Source of the DNA: Artemisia argyi
Lineage: Eukaryota; Streptophyta; Magnoliopsida; Asterales; Asteraceae
NCBI GenBank assembly: GCA_030686995.1
Contig: CM060681.1
Location: forward strand, 162,279,333 to 162,343,332
Length of the DNA stretch: 64,000 nt
Direction: 5' to 3'
The notes beneath the pieces were generated by a model. It made no database searches, was not told the DNA's origin, and saw only the letters and a list, made by a program, of their open reading frames with translations. Below are positions 34,219-46,435 of the stretch, one piece after another. The translations under genes were made by a program, and so were the position numbers. How positions within the stretch are numbered: position 1 is the stretch's first letter; each line of letters begins with the position of its first letter.

Positions 34219-35767
34219 TAACTTTTTTATTTGAGCTTTACTTTTTTACTGATCTATGTTAAACTCACCAATGGTTCCAAGAGAAGTTTTGAGGTCTTGT
34301 TTTGTAATTACAATATCGTCCGGTCTTGTCTTGTAATTTGCTCAATACAAAAAGTGTTTGTTCAGGCCATGTGATTGTTGTAACACTTAATTAAAAAACA
34401 TAAATAATACTCCATAGTAAGCTGCTATTTGCTATTTTGTTAACTAGTTATAATAACTGTGCACGTACAGGGTTTTTAAAATTTTCGTTTTGATTATATA
34501 TTATTATCGATTAAAAAATGAACCACTTAACATGTTTCAAATAGTTTTACTTAGTGAACTAAAAATAAAAAATCATATGTATATACGTTATAATCTACCT
34601 ATTAGTTTAGGAGAAAGGTTTTGGATTAAAAATTATATTTTATTATTCAAGCAAAATCACATTATGATATTTGACTTGCATGAGATGTTAGTGATATATA
34701 TTTTTAGTTTTGCAAACCCGTACTATCAATTTACGATGTATTTTGTAATTGTGGTATTTCTTTTACTTATATTTTCGTTAATATATGTAGCATATTTAGA
34801 TAGTTTTAAAGATTGATTCATTTCATTGATTATGAATAATCATCATACCATGTTTATTAATGTACCTTTTTGTTTGAAAATTTGTATTTCCATAAATTTG
34901 TGCTATTTACTTCTCATGTTTGATCATAAAATTACCAAATTAACATAGATGCTTACACTATAGTTTCTTTATTACATAAAGGGAAACAAAAAAATGTAAT
35001 TGGTAGATCTCAAATTTAATCTTACGATTATTTATAATGTATAAGAATAATTTTTCTCTAAACCCGAACTATATAAAGAAACTATTATTACTTGTATAAG
35101 TAAATTATAAATGCATAAAAATGACAGAGTACATCCGTAAGTCTTTTAGGATTGTTTGAATCCTTACTGATCTTTCACTTTAATGCACTTTCTTCAAAAT
35201 TGGCTTAAATCATCAAGGTAAAACACACCCATATTTTAGACCATTGGTTCACACCCATAGTGTTATCAATGACGGTAAACACCTGCTAAGTTTTATTAAT
35301 TCATTCAAAGACAAATTACACTCCGAAAAGAATTCCTACCATAAAATTCCTCATATAGGCACTAAAACACATATTTGGTACATTAACCTTCCATAACAAT
35401 CATATGTTGATACTTAATCCTCCTTTAAAAAGCGCAAACAACAAATTTCATTACACTTTCGTGTGTGCGATAAGATCATAAAACTGCAAAAACCACTAAC
35501 GTATTGCATTATAGTGAGGATAACAACAAAGTTAGTCATAACATCAAATCAGAAAACTTCATATTAGAACTAAAGAGGTGTTTGGTTATGCTTATTAAAG
35601 GTGCTTATTGGCTTATTCAATTACTATAACACAATAAGTTTATGATAAAGCTATAAGCTTTTTTGAAAAGCTTAGTAAAAAACCCCTGAACTCCCAACTA
35701 ATTCTATCATAGCTTAGTGTGTTTATAGTAAAAACATAAATATTAAGTGTAGAAATTTTCAATAAAA

Positions 35768-35798
<31 letters not shown>

Positions 35799-35810
35799 AA
35801 AAAAAAAAAA
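35768..35810. repeat. (AT)n followed by A(n)
   Basis: About 12 AT units run into an 18-base A tract. It is a simple sequence without further content. Confidence 0.9.
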
Positions 35811-37351
35811 TTACTAAAAGCTTGTGTGTATAACAAAAAAGTTAAACCACAAAAAATTTTACTAAAAACTATCAGCTAGATAAGACATAAGCCAAAGTGC
35901 TGTTGAAGTCTCTTTCGGATTCTATTCAGAAGCAAAAAGGGGTTTACACATAAATCATAAGTATAGAATAATGGTTGTATCTCACATCCGTGATTACCAA
36001 GTCAATAACATTATCGCAGTAAAGTAACGTAATAACCTAATTAAAAACTATATATTCTTGCTGAATAATTCTCATGTACATACTTTTAATTCCTTTACAA
36101 CGACCAACTATTATTTATTTATTTATTTATTATTATTTTTTTGAAACATCAAGTCAATGAATAAAGTTAGGTTATCATCTACGTAGTTTTTCGTTTTTTG
36201 ATTTAGGAGGTGATTCTTATAAAATAAGGATTGTGATGCGTGCATTTTTTATAATTTAAGGAAAACACCTTCTATATTAAAGAATGACTATCTAACCGAT
36301 GTGTTTTTGTTTGTTTTTTTTAATAATTAGCTTTGTATAACATTTTTAACTGACAGAGATGTTAAGTTTGAGGTTGATATCATGTTGTACAAAATGTGCG
36401 AGTTTAGTGGCACATAATGAGCATTGATAAAGTTAAAATATGTTCCGTAAAATTTTTAAAATGTTTTTATGGATATCCATATATAAATTTTAAATAACAA
36501 TTTCATGAGTCGTTACTATAAGTAGAATCGCGTATATTTATTTTATATCACAGTAACTCATGCTTACCATTTGATATTTATATTCCCGTTACTAATAATT
36601 TAGCCGTATTTCAAACCCGTGTACACATAAATTAAACTTTTAAATAGTAACATGAGTCCTTATTAAAAAAAAATTCTAATATATGAAAGTTTAAAACTAA
36701 CATTAGTTTAAAAAATATTAACGTATAATAAAACTAATTCGCATATTTACCGAATTTATTTTAATAGATGAAAGTCAAAAAAACTAATACTATTACTCAT
36801 GTAATTTTAAACAAAGTTAACATTATAAAGTATAAGGGGTATTAAGTGTAAGGGGTTATTTGTTTATAATCTAAAGTTATTAAAAAACATGAAGACTTAT
36901 AATTTTACACTTAACCACTAAGGTTTTATTAATTACCTCCTCTTTTCTTATGTTTTTATTTTTATAAATTTGACACCTATAATTTTATGTATTTTTTTTA
37001 TCAATCAAATTTATTAAAGTTTGACCAAAATCAATTCAATTTTGACTTTTTATTGACCAATCATATTGCTTGATTTTGCTTATGTGTCAAAATCGAGCTC
37101 TCCTATTGGTCCAATTTTTTTTTTCAATGAGAAGGGTTTTGCAAAAATACTCCAAAATGATGTAATTCTTGTATTATATAAAAGATTTAATAATGCGAAA
37201 AAATCTATCGTTTTATAGTCAACAAAAAACTCTAACCGCAAATAAAATACCCATCTTGGATCAGTCAATTAAATCCATTTTTATATATATTTTTTTGAAC
37301 GGCGGAGATTTATATAAAAAAACTAGCAAAAAGTTAGAAATTACAAAGTTA

Positions 37352-37583
37352 CTATCTCATCTCAAAATATAAGTTCTGTTTGACTTTTTGTATCGAATTT
37401 TGATCTTAAATATTTTTGTTTGTATTATATCACTTGATAGAAATTATTCCAAATGAAAATACTTATAAAACACTATCTATTTATATATTTTGCATCAAGT
37501 ATTATATAATACAACAAAAAATATTTAAAGTCGAAGTTCAATTAAAAAAGTCAAACTGAACTTATTTTTTGAAATAAAAAAAG
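37352..37583. mobile_element. Stowaway-like MITE
   Basis: A 232-bp foldback has inverted arms of about 55 bp containing ATAAGTTC.GTTTGACTTTTT and TTAAATATTTTT. TA dinucleotides flank it at 37350-37351 and 37584-37585. Length, AT content and TA target fit Tc1/mariner-type Stowaway elements. Confidence 0.65.
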
Positions 37584-37585
37584 TA

Positions 37586-38288
37586 TAAGATTTAGATTTT
37601 TAAGTCAATCAATCCAATTAAATGAAACATTACATTTATATCTACATCAATTAAAGGAACGAGACACTACTTCATAAAGACGCCTTCGAAGTAAATCCAT
37701 TTATATGATAGAACTCTAGCTTGTGCTGCTTTCTTCTTTTGACATTTGCATGACACGATGTTTCCAAAAGATATTTTCAAGCAGATCTATCGTCACAATG
37801 GAACAGTACATTATGCCTTACGCCACCTATGCTACTTAAAAGATACCTAATTACGATGCATGGTATTAAGTATTAACATTTAGCTCTATGGCCCCCTACG
37901 ACGTCTCCATAAACGCCAACATTAGTTGACCATCCTGGGTGCATATACAACACGTCTACTAATATACTACTCGTGGGTAACTCTTAAAGAGTTAAGTGAG
38001 CCACTCTGAGAGTAGTACCGGTTGGGTGACCTACCGGGAAGTCCTCAAGTGAGGCAGGACCACATGCTCTGTTGATACCATCCCCCCACCGCAAATGCTC
38101 AGATTGACTGGTCAGCGAGGGGTCTTTTGAGAAAATAGCCAGGGTTCATAGCCCACCTCCTGATAAATACAGTCACTGGGACAGGTGCTCATTGCCTGAG
38201 GCCGGGTCCTTGGGGGAGGGTCCGGTTGGCATCCTTAGGATGCATGGGACCAGGGTGATCCCACCGATCTTCACCTTTTGAGAATATA
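37586..38288. other. Intergenic segment with a GC-rich block
   Basis: Positions about 37975-38280 are much more GC-rich than their surroundings and contain short inverted phrases (e.g. GGTTGGGTGACC..., GTCCTCAAGTGAGG). No ORF or tRNA-like A/B boxes were found. It may be a dispersed repeat or SINE-like element, but this is not established. Confidence 0.4.
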
Positions 38289-38291
38289 CTA

Positions 38292-38526
38292 CTCCGTCCT
38301 AATTTATTTATCCTTTTCGAACTTTCTCATTTTTTTCTAACATTAACTTTAACTATTTTTTGTTAGTATTATATAATACTTAATGTAATATAAATTGATT
38401 AAGTTTTTAAATGTATTTTTATTAATATAATTTCATCAAATATTGTATATCGCAAACAAAAAATTTTAAAGTTAAAGTTGAAAAAATAAACTTCAAAAAG
38501 TTAAATATGGATAAATAAATTAGAAC
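38292..38526. mobile_element. Stowaway-like MITE, one end trimmed
   Basis: The left end reads CTCCGTCCTAATTTATTTATCC, close to the Stowaway consensus CTCCCTCCGT. The right end carries the complement of TCTAATTTATTTATCC but lacks the last few terminal bases. TA flanks both sides. Confidence 0.6.
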
Positions 38527-38529
38527 TAA

Positions 38530-38774
38530 GGGTCCGTTTGGTTCAAAGTGAGGAAAGGTAAAGTTAAAGCGAAAGGGAAATGGAATGCAAAGGATTGAGT
38601 GAGGTGGGTAATCAATACCTTACCCCTCAATTTACTCTATAATGTTGATTACCCACTACGGGGTAATCAATACCTTTGCACACCCCTAACCAAGCACCTA
38701 ATTTGAGTGAGGTGGACCCTTATGAATTCATTACCCATTCCCCACCCCCCTTAACCCCCTTACCAAGCACCCTC
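38530..38774. mobile_element. Small TIR element abutting the Stowaway-like MITE
   Basis: The left end GGGTCCGTTTGGTT and right end CCAAGCACCCTC are imperfect inverted repeats, with TAA on both sides. The interior contains GGTAATCAATACCTT twice. Superfamily unresolved; PIF/Harbinger is possible from the TAA flanks. Confidence 0.4.
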
Positions 38775-38825
38775 TAAGAGATTATGCTTTATCATTTCGT
38801 AACGTCATAAAATACATGTCCCTTA

Positions 38826-40933
38826 GAGTATAAGGTGTCTTAACTTGAGTTATTCAATAACTCAGTGCCACATCAGCTATAACATTTTCACCTTAACTCA
38901 CAACAAAACACCCCTTACATTAACTCACTTAACTCACCTTAACTCAACTTTTATTCAAATATTTTCAATTTCAACCCCTAAACTAAAACAAATACTACAT
39001 TTATTAAAAAAAAAACACAATTCATTATTAAAATATCTTACAATATGGAATTAAAAAAAATGGACAAAAAAAAAAAAACATTACGAAATTTAAAAAGAAA
39101 ATACAAAACGTATTAATTTCGAAAAACATAGGAATTACAAATTTTTATTCATCATCTTCGGAATATTCTTCATCTTCTTGTTCTGCTTGACGTTGAAGAC
39201 GTTTTTGTCAAACAGGGTCCATAAGGTCTTGTTGGAGTTGAGTATGCGTACCTCGGTCGTCTAATTCTTTGGAAATGCGATGTCGGGTGTCACATCTGTC
39301 GATCTACCTGTCTCGTTTAAAACGTGGTGACAGATCAACCCACATTTCGCCATATTCAAGTAGTTTAAAATTTTGATATTTTAAAATCATGTTATGCAAA
39401 ATAATGCAAGTATACATGATTCGTTGTATCTTGACAATTTTCATTTGACGTGCCGGTTGTTGTAGAATACCCAACGTCCCTGAAGCACACCAAAAGCACG
39501 TTCGACATCCTTTCGTGCACTTTCTTGCTTCCTTTTAAAGTAACCATGTTTTTCGTCAGTTGTTGCCCTGAAGGATTTGACGAAAGATGCCCATTGTGGA
39601 TAAATTCCGTCAGCTAAGTAATATCCCATTTCATACCTTTGATCATTTACCATATAAGGTGCTCTAGGGGCTTCGTTAGCAAGAAGATCGTCGAATAACG
39701 GAGAGTTATCTAAAACGTTAAGATCGTTATTCGCCCCACCATCTCGAAAAATGCATGTCAGATCCATAAATCATATGAAGTAACAGCTTCAAGCATTAAT
39801 GTTGGGTATCTTTTATCACCCTAACCAAATTGCCCTTGCCACGCAACCGGACAATTTTTCCACGCCCAATGCATGCAGTCAATGCTACCAAGCATTCCCG
39901 GAAAACCATGTTCACGCTCGTGTTTTTCATAAATACGTTGAACATCGGACCAAGTTGGTTTTCATAGATACTCCGACATAAACAGATCAATAACACACTT
40001 GTTAAAATTATCAAGACAATCATGTGCACAATGCTCACCCATTTGCAAATACTCATCAAGCGCGTCAGGTGAGGTGTCGTACGCCAATTGGCGTATGGCA
40101 GATGTACACTTCATAAGAGCACTTATGCTAGGTCGACAACAAGCATCAGGCCCTTTCCCAAAGAAACTAAAATGTTCTGGAAGAGAATCAGAATGATAGG
40201 ATTCAATTCCTTTGATTATTCCTAGAAATAGTTTCCGGCTCATATGAAATCTTCTGCGAAAATTCCGGTCATTATACTTGCAACCTTGATAGAAATAGTC
40301 GCTACGCAGGCGTTCTTCGGCAACCTCACGTTCACGATAGATATTAGTACGGTGCACAGGAGCTTGTGATGCTTATGCTTGTTCCAATTGTTGATGATAT
40401 TCGTACGCAGTTACAATAAACTCAATGTCGGTTGCATCATCTACATCGGACCAGCTAATTTGTTCAAAGTTAAATTCATTCGGATCCATTGTGAATAAAC
40501 AAGGGTATTTTTTTTTGTTAGAGAGAATGTGTGTAAATGTTGTATTTGAGCTGTGGAAGTTTGAAAAATCATGGTATGTTGAATGAGTATTGATATTGGT
40601 TGAAAATGGGTTTTGAAATAAGTTTTTTTTTTTTTTTTTTTTTTTTTAATTTTTATTTTTAATTTTTTTTTTTATTTTTTTTACAATATAGCCGTTTTGT
40701 CACAATATATACGTTAGGGGGGCTGAAATGATTTTTTTAAAACCAAACGCAGGAATATAACCGTTATAGGGGGTGTTTGTGAAAATGTTGTTTCCTTTTT
40801 TCCACTTAACACTGCGTTGTTGCTATAACTCCCTGCATTAACGCAGGAATAACGCAAACGGACGGTACCTTAACTTGATAACGCAGGAAGAAACATGGAT
40901 AATGTGGGTCGATGGTTAAGGCACCTCATGCTC
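38826..40933 (-). mobile_element. PIF/Harbinger DNA transposon, full length, inactive
   Basis: A 2108-bp element has imperfect terminal inverted repeats (gagtataaggtgtcttaac; other end gagcatgaggtgccttaac on the minus strand) and a TTA duplication at 38823-38825 and 40934-40936. It carries a degenerate transposase on the minus strand at 39145-40489. AT-rich and A/T-run sequence lies on both sides of the coding part. No separate Myb-like ORF is visible. This is either a single-ORF type or a partial deletion. Confidence 0.88.
39145..40489 (-). pseudogene. PIF/Harbinger transposase (HARBI1/ALP1-like, DDE_Tnp_4), disrupted
   Basis: From an ATG at 40489 the minus strand reads about 448 codons to a stop at 39145, the normal length of plant Harbinger transposases. 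Conserved stretches are RNFRRRFHMSRKLF (N-terminal), [14 protein letters not shown] with the first Asp, NNDLNVLDNSPLF with the second Asp, MGYYLADGIYPQWASFVKS and VERAFGVLQGRW with the Glu. So all three catalytic acids survive in sequence. At least four in-frame stops occur (after EQA, EYL, QFG and DLWI). There are also two frameshifts, near 39750 and near 39465. The EYL-TGA stop fits decay of a CGA codon, as from methylated CpG. It cannot make an active enzyme. Confidence 0.88.
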
Positions 40934-40936
40934 TTA

Positions 40937-41249
40937 TATACGACCACTTTTTATTTGTGGCTAGATAGGTTACTAAAGTATGTCACATACTTACTAGTTA
41001 TATAGACCGTATACACTTAAGGCTTTGATATAAATCTTACATATATGTGTTTTTAACATAAGTTACAATAAATCTTAATTTTAGGTATTTGTGCATACGA
41101 TTGTATATATATATTATCTTATTTTATTAATACAATCGGTTAAAATATTAATCTCTATCTTAGTATACTAAAGCTTGTCTCATGCACACGGGGTTATTAA
41201 ATAAGATTTATCTATAACATTACATAAAATCTTTTATACTTATATAGTT
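40937..41249. other. Short AT-rich spacer, nothing seen
   Basis: About 310 bp between the Harbinger element and the next LTR. No ORF, repeat or RNA feature was recognised. Confidence 0.6.
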
Positions 41250-42900
41250 TGTTAGTGCAAATATTACGATATTTAATCTATACAGTCTCATTTGTTTTGA
41301 TTGATGACAAACGTATAACTTGATACATAACGTAAAATGTACAAGTTACTTGTAATCATACTTTGTCTCAACAAACATTCAACACCTCTCAACGTCTCGA
41401 GTCATCGTATGCTACAACACAGGTTCGTACATGTTTGTTATGTAGCATTATGATCAAACCCCTTGACCAACCATTTAGAATGACTAAAATACTTTTAGGG
41501 TCTTTAAGTATATTAGGTGTTAAAGTGCACTTTATGTGTCAAATAGAATAAGTGCCACTTTAGGTGTTAAAGTAATATTAGTAAGTTTTACAAATGACAA
41601 AAATGTGATGACATTAGGAATCAAACATTTTTAAATAACTCATTAACTTACTATAATAACATTTCTTAGGTAATATATACAAGTTTACTTTCATATATAT
41701 CTAAATCTTAAAATAGAAATATATATATGTCACATCATGCATTTATGGAAGGTTTATGTGTTTGACTAGCAATACTCTTACATATTTTGGAAGTATTCCA
41801 TATTTGGTTCAATGCATGTTGACTAGTATTTACTAGATGTGACATTGTGAAAGTGACTAGAACATGGTTTTTACTTTTGCTAGTTTTAGGAAAATGGTTT
41901 TAGAAAAACCTCTTTACTTGTTTTCCTATAAATAGTAGTCCATGGTTTTCTCATAAGTTGGTGATGAAAAGATGAAATAAAACACACACACATAGATAAG
42001 TAGAAAACTATGTAGATCACCCTTTCCATAATGATCATAATGCTTCTAACTTTCATCTTTGTTGTAAGCATACCATACTTCATGATCCACCAAGAAGGTC
42101 ACAAGATCTTGAAGTCATCATTCATTGAAGCATTCCAACATATGAAGATTCAAGGGCACTTGACATCCTCAATTGTTGAAGACTTCTTATTCAAAGAGTT
42201 CATGTAGATTAGGCATGCATATCCATTAGACTTTTATGTCTTGGATCATCATTGTATCATAACAATATAGATTAGAAGGTTCATGTGTTTGTGCCATAAA
42301 ACACAAGGTTTTTATGTTGGGCCACAAAACATAGCGGGAGTGGTTGTACCCTTGGTAAAGAACTCGACATCTAGCTTAGTGTCGGTAAAAGTGTAAGCGA
42401 CGAACGGGAGTGGTTGTACCCATGTAAAAGAACTCAACATCTAGCTTAATGTCGGTAAAAGTGTAAGCGACGAACGGGAGTGGTTGTACCCTTGTAAAAG
42501 AACTCGACATCTAGCTTAGTGTCGGTAAAAGTGTAAGCGACGATTGTAAGGTTTTCTCCGCCAAAAAGGGAGGTTGTTGATCTAGTGAAGTAACTCTTGA
42601 GTTGGGTACTCGAGGAGTGGAGTAGGGCGGAGAGGAGATCCATGACCGAACCACTATAAATCCTCGCGTTCGGTTTGCACTTTCCTTTTACTTATTGCCT
42701 TACTTTAATGTTTGCATTATGTGATTGTTTGTGTTGTGACTTGTTGATTGTACTTGTGTGATAACATGTTTTAAGTGATGTTAGTCATAAACTACAAGTA
42801 ACATCTTTTATATTAGAACAAGTTAAAAATGGACATTTGATACAACAAGTTTAAAGTTTTTAAACGGTAAACTATTCAACCCCTCTTCTAGTTTTCCACA
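41250..42900 (+). repeat. 5' LTR of the large non-coding element (1651 bp)
   Basis: It starts TGTTAGTGCAAATATTACG and ends TCTAGTTTTCCACA, immediately before the primer site. It carries three 70-bp direct repeats (42335-42543) and, further on, a TATA-like word in ACCACTATAAATCC at about 42649-42662, a likely promoter. Confidence 0.9.
42335..42543 (+). repeat. Three tandem 70-bp repeats in the LTR
   Basis: Units start CGGGAGTGGTTGTACCC at 42335, 42405 and 42475, and each ends GTCGGTAAAAGTGTAAGCGACGA. They lie 100-300 bp upstream of the TATA-like motif, where retrotransposon enhancers often sit. Confidence 0.9.
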
Positions 42901-42902
42901 AT

Positions 42903-42914
42903 TGGCATCAGAGC
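42903..42914 (+). other. Primer-binding site of the large non-coding element
   Basis: The sequence tggcatcagagc begins 2 bp after the 5' LTR. It differs by one base from the standard initiator-Met tRNA site. Confidence 0.8.
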
Positions 42915-45900
42915 TTCGTAGCTCTTATTTTCAAAACAAATGGTTTTTAAAATAGAGCACGATTCATGTATCAAATTACCATTGAAGCAGAATATAATAT
43001 GAAAAATGTTTCGTTAAGTATACTTAAAAATTTTGTGGTTAAATATTACTTTGTATACAAGCTTGAAGGTGTCCTTGAAAAATAAAAGAAAACTTTTCTT
43101 AAAAAGTTGTAACTGTCAAATTATATGGTTAGAGCTAATGTACGTAAAATACGGTTTTAAAAGGAGTGTTTGGGTTAACTATAAATTTAGTTGAAAAATC
43201 ACCTCAGTAATGATGTTAAAATAGGTGTATTATATGTTTACTAACAAATCTAGTAAGTCCTACACATTTTTGCCATGTGAAATACACGTTTTTAGCATTT
43301 TGTAACATATTGTTACAGCAGACCCCGCGGATCCCACGGAACCCTCAGAAGGGTTCCTTGCCCTTTGGACGAAGGTTCCTTGGGCTGCACAGTATACAGT
43401 TTTTGTCAAACTTCAAAAATTCATAACAAATTAACCGTAAGTCCGTAGGAGTCGCGCCACCTATCATTCTAAAGGTAATTGAGTCTACTTTCTTTTAAAA
43501 ATAATGTCATGGCCTAAATCTAATCTGAAGTCAAAAGAATAAACCAAATACTATAGTGTGTCCAAAATATCAAGTTTCGTTTTGACGTAGAAACTCAAAC
43601 TTTTGAGTTAGGCAATATAAGTTAGTATCCTTTGAACATTGACATTATTTTCTTTGAAACTAAAGAATTTTGTGATATTAATATTGACAAAGGAAACTAA
43701 TCAAGCTTGGCATACATTGTCATATTTAAACGTAAAGTGACGAAAAGTATATATATATATATTTTTTTTTTATGTTATGCTAAATGACTACTTGTTTTAG
43801 TTGTATGCATATATGATATTTGCTTATTGAAAGTTGGGATTGCATATTGTTTATTTGTGATTCATGAGTGTCAATCTTGTCATGATATTCATTTGCTTGT
43901 TTGTCGATTTCATGTTTATACACAATAGGATATTTGCTAGATTGTGTGTACTAAGTTGAAAATTTGTGTTTGTATTGCTTATTGTTTTAGCTACTCTTCC
44001 TTGCACATGTTATGTGATTATTTTGCATAATTCACTTAGGAATGAGAATTAAGTAATATTAATTAAATAACTTGGAATATGGTCAAGCGTCTAAATAAGT
44101 CACTACATTTTTAAACATGTAGTATTCTTGTAAAATGGTGTTTGGTATATATGTTTCTACAATGATGTTTAATGAATGTGTCGTGCTATGAGATAGAAAC
44201 TCATCCTTGATTGATCATATAAACTAACCATACCATGTTTGGACGATAACACTGTGTTGTTATAAATTTTCAATGCTTAGCTTAATTTTCATTTATAGGA
44301 AGCTCATAATCCTCGGCTTGATCTATATGCTAACATGTGTTAGAATATGTGTTTTTAGTTTTAATTTATCACATCTAATTGGGTGCATATGTTTCATGTA
44401 TTATTAGGATACTTGAACGGGTTTCGGGAGTCGATAAATGTCCTTTGTTAAGGAATGTTTGGCAAAACTTGAAATTTGAACAATTTGGTAGTCAAACAAT
44501 GTGTTTCATGGATATATGTTCTTCTAGGATCTTTTGTTATCTTTGGACATTGTGTTGTACTAACGGATATGCAGGTAGACAACATTTGTGAGGTTGTCAA
44601 ATTTTCAAGTTTATGGATATTTCACTAAGTATAGTGAAATTCGCTAGCCCCAGGTCAAAGTCTAACGGTTAGAGTTTTTCTATATCCAACTTTTGCATTT
44701 CCTAAGCAGTACTATATTTAAGTTTTGTTTTTAGGAGTTTTCGAAAAAATTAAAATACGTCTCGAGGCTCGAAATAGTGGACTGCCTCATTTCTGGTGTC
44801 TGGCGGATCAGGCGGAACCTTCAAATGGGTTCCGCCAGTGCATTTTCTGGGAAACCCAGAAATAGCCCAACGGAACACACATAACCCTCAAAAGGGTTCC
44901 GCCCGTGTATTCGTAGGGTTTCGCCAGTCCTGCAGATTTCTTTTTAAATTTTCATTTAAATCCCTCACTCAAGATCACTCACTTTCATCACTAGGATTCT
45001 TCTCACTAATGTTCACTCATATTAGGATTAGGACATCTCACCTGCACCTATAAAGATATTCATCCATAATAATACTTTCAAACTTCACAAGAATAATCCA
45101 AGATACCTTTCTCCTTAGAGGAAGGAATCCGGAAACTTGTTCCTTGCAATCCTCGAACCATTGAGTATTTGTGATCACTACACACACTCACTGCATTCTT
45201 TTGTCCTTTACTCATTCATTAGCTTGATTTGTAAATTGACAACTTCCTAACCAATCCGGACTCGTTATTAGCAAAGATTACATATAATATCGAAATCACA
45301 AGTCCAACTTATGACTATAGATATTGTCTTATATCTACATATGTTACCTCACTTGGTTAACATGAAAATAATGTGTCATCCTTCAAGACGAAAAGGATTT
45401 ACATCGAGTCATAACTTACTCTTAAGTTATAGATGTATTGTCGAGTCTTGCTATCCTTTTATGCTATTCAATCTCAACTAAGTAGGATTGATGACTTAAG
45501 TATTTCGTTCGAAATATTCAAGTAAACTTGACTTACTACCGTAGTCATTAAATGTCATTTCTGAAAAATCAACACCCAAGTATTTTAACAATGTTTGTTA
45601 AAACACTCATCACAACTAAAACACTCGTCATAGTACTCTCCCAATCAATAGGAACAAAAACAAATGTCAATAGGTTTTCATCCTTAAACATTTAGCACTT
45701 AAGTTCACTTGTTCTTTCACCATCATCTCATCACATTCACCTTGTGATATATCTCAGCCCATAAGCTTCACGAAACATGAGCACAACTTCAAGCACATCG
45801 CCCGCTAGTTGTACCAACCAATAGATGAGAACAAATTAGGATTAGTCTTTCTTCACTTTCTACATCTATGAAACTTAAGTACTTCCTTAGCACAACAAAC

Positions 45901-46064
45901 CTCCACATCACCACATCCTTCTTTGGACACACTAAAGGAGCTACCACCTAGATAAACCAACCTACCATCCTTACCTTCATTTGAATCCATTGAATGCATT
46001 GCTCAAAAAGCCCTTTGTCTAAACACTCGTTTAACAAACTCAACCATACTTTACCACCTATAGG
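42915..46064. other. 5' interior of the large element, non-coding
   Basis: No protein motif was recognised on either strand. A hairpin-forming GC-rich motif appears near 43318-43390 and in two versions at about 44800-44930 (ggcggaacc...ggttccgcc). A related segment recurs near 62410-62660. The rest is AT-rich. Confidence 0.55.
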
Positions 46065-46069
46065 ATTAG

Positions 46070-46421
46070 TGTTAGGAATACAAATATTCCTGTAAAAGTC
46101 TCGGTCACCTAATAATTGTAATAGCATTAAGTTAGCTCGTAGTTAGTTTGTTTATTAGTTAATTAGTATTAGTTTAAGTAACACCGTGGAAGAAGGACGG
46201 GTCTTCACCCACTGTATGCCTGATCCACAGCCCGGGTGTGGGCGTTTATGTTGTAAGTATAAATACCCCTCTCCACATGTGGAGAGGGTTGGACCTTCAC
46301 TTAATCTCAATCTAATATTTCCTTTTTCTCTCAAGGTTCCTTTATTTCCTCTCCTCCTCCTCAATTCAACGCCTCACAAATCACTAAAGAAACATGTTTC
46401 CTACTTAGTTAGTATTCTACA
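46070..46421 (+). repeat. 5' LTR of the 46-kb copia element (352 bp)
   Basis: Limits are fixed by TG...CA, the attag duplication and the adjacent primer site. A TATA-like word sits in AAGTATAAATACCCC at about 46255-46269. Confidence 0.93.
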
Positions 46422-46423
46422 AT

Positions 46424-46435
46424 TGGTATCAGAGC
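46424..46435 (+). other. Primer-binding site, initiator-Met tRNA
   Basis: A perfect tggtatcagagc begins 2 bp after the LTR. Confidence 0.9.

Larger units (their letters stand above)
33374..37349. other. AT-rich intergenic region
   Basis: No supported gene. A 108-codon frame at 34490-34816 is AT-rich, hydrophobic and lacks any family signature. An (AT)n-A(n) run lies at about 35768-35810. A phrase GAGGTGTTTGGTTATGCTTATT near 35575 looks like one end of a MITE, but I could not find its partner. Confidence 0.5.

Noticed and set aside
34490..34816. 108-codon hydrophobic ORF
   Set aside because: AT-rich, no homologous family recognised, no promoter or neighbouring exons. Likely chance.
35575..35930. 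MITE starting GGTGTTTGGTTATGC
   Set aside because: Only one plausible end was found. No matching inverted end or target duplication.
37975..38280. tRNA or tRNA-derived SINE
   Set aside because: No convincing A and B box pair or cloverleaf could be found, so only an unassigned GC-rich block is reported.
42335..42543. Possible CRISPR-like array
   Set aside because: The 70-bp units are directly adjacent without unique spacers and lie in a plant LTR; it is a simple tandem repeat.
44796..45053. ORF over the GGCGGAACC hairpins
   Set aside because: It follows the hairpin repeat and has no conserved protein features.
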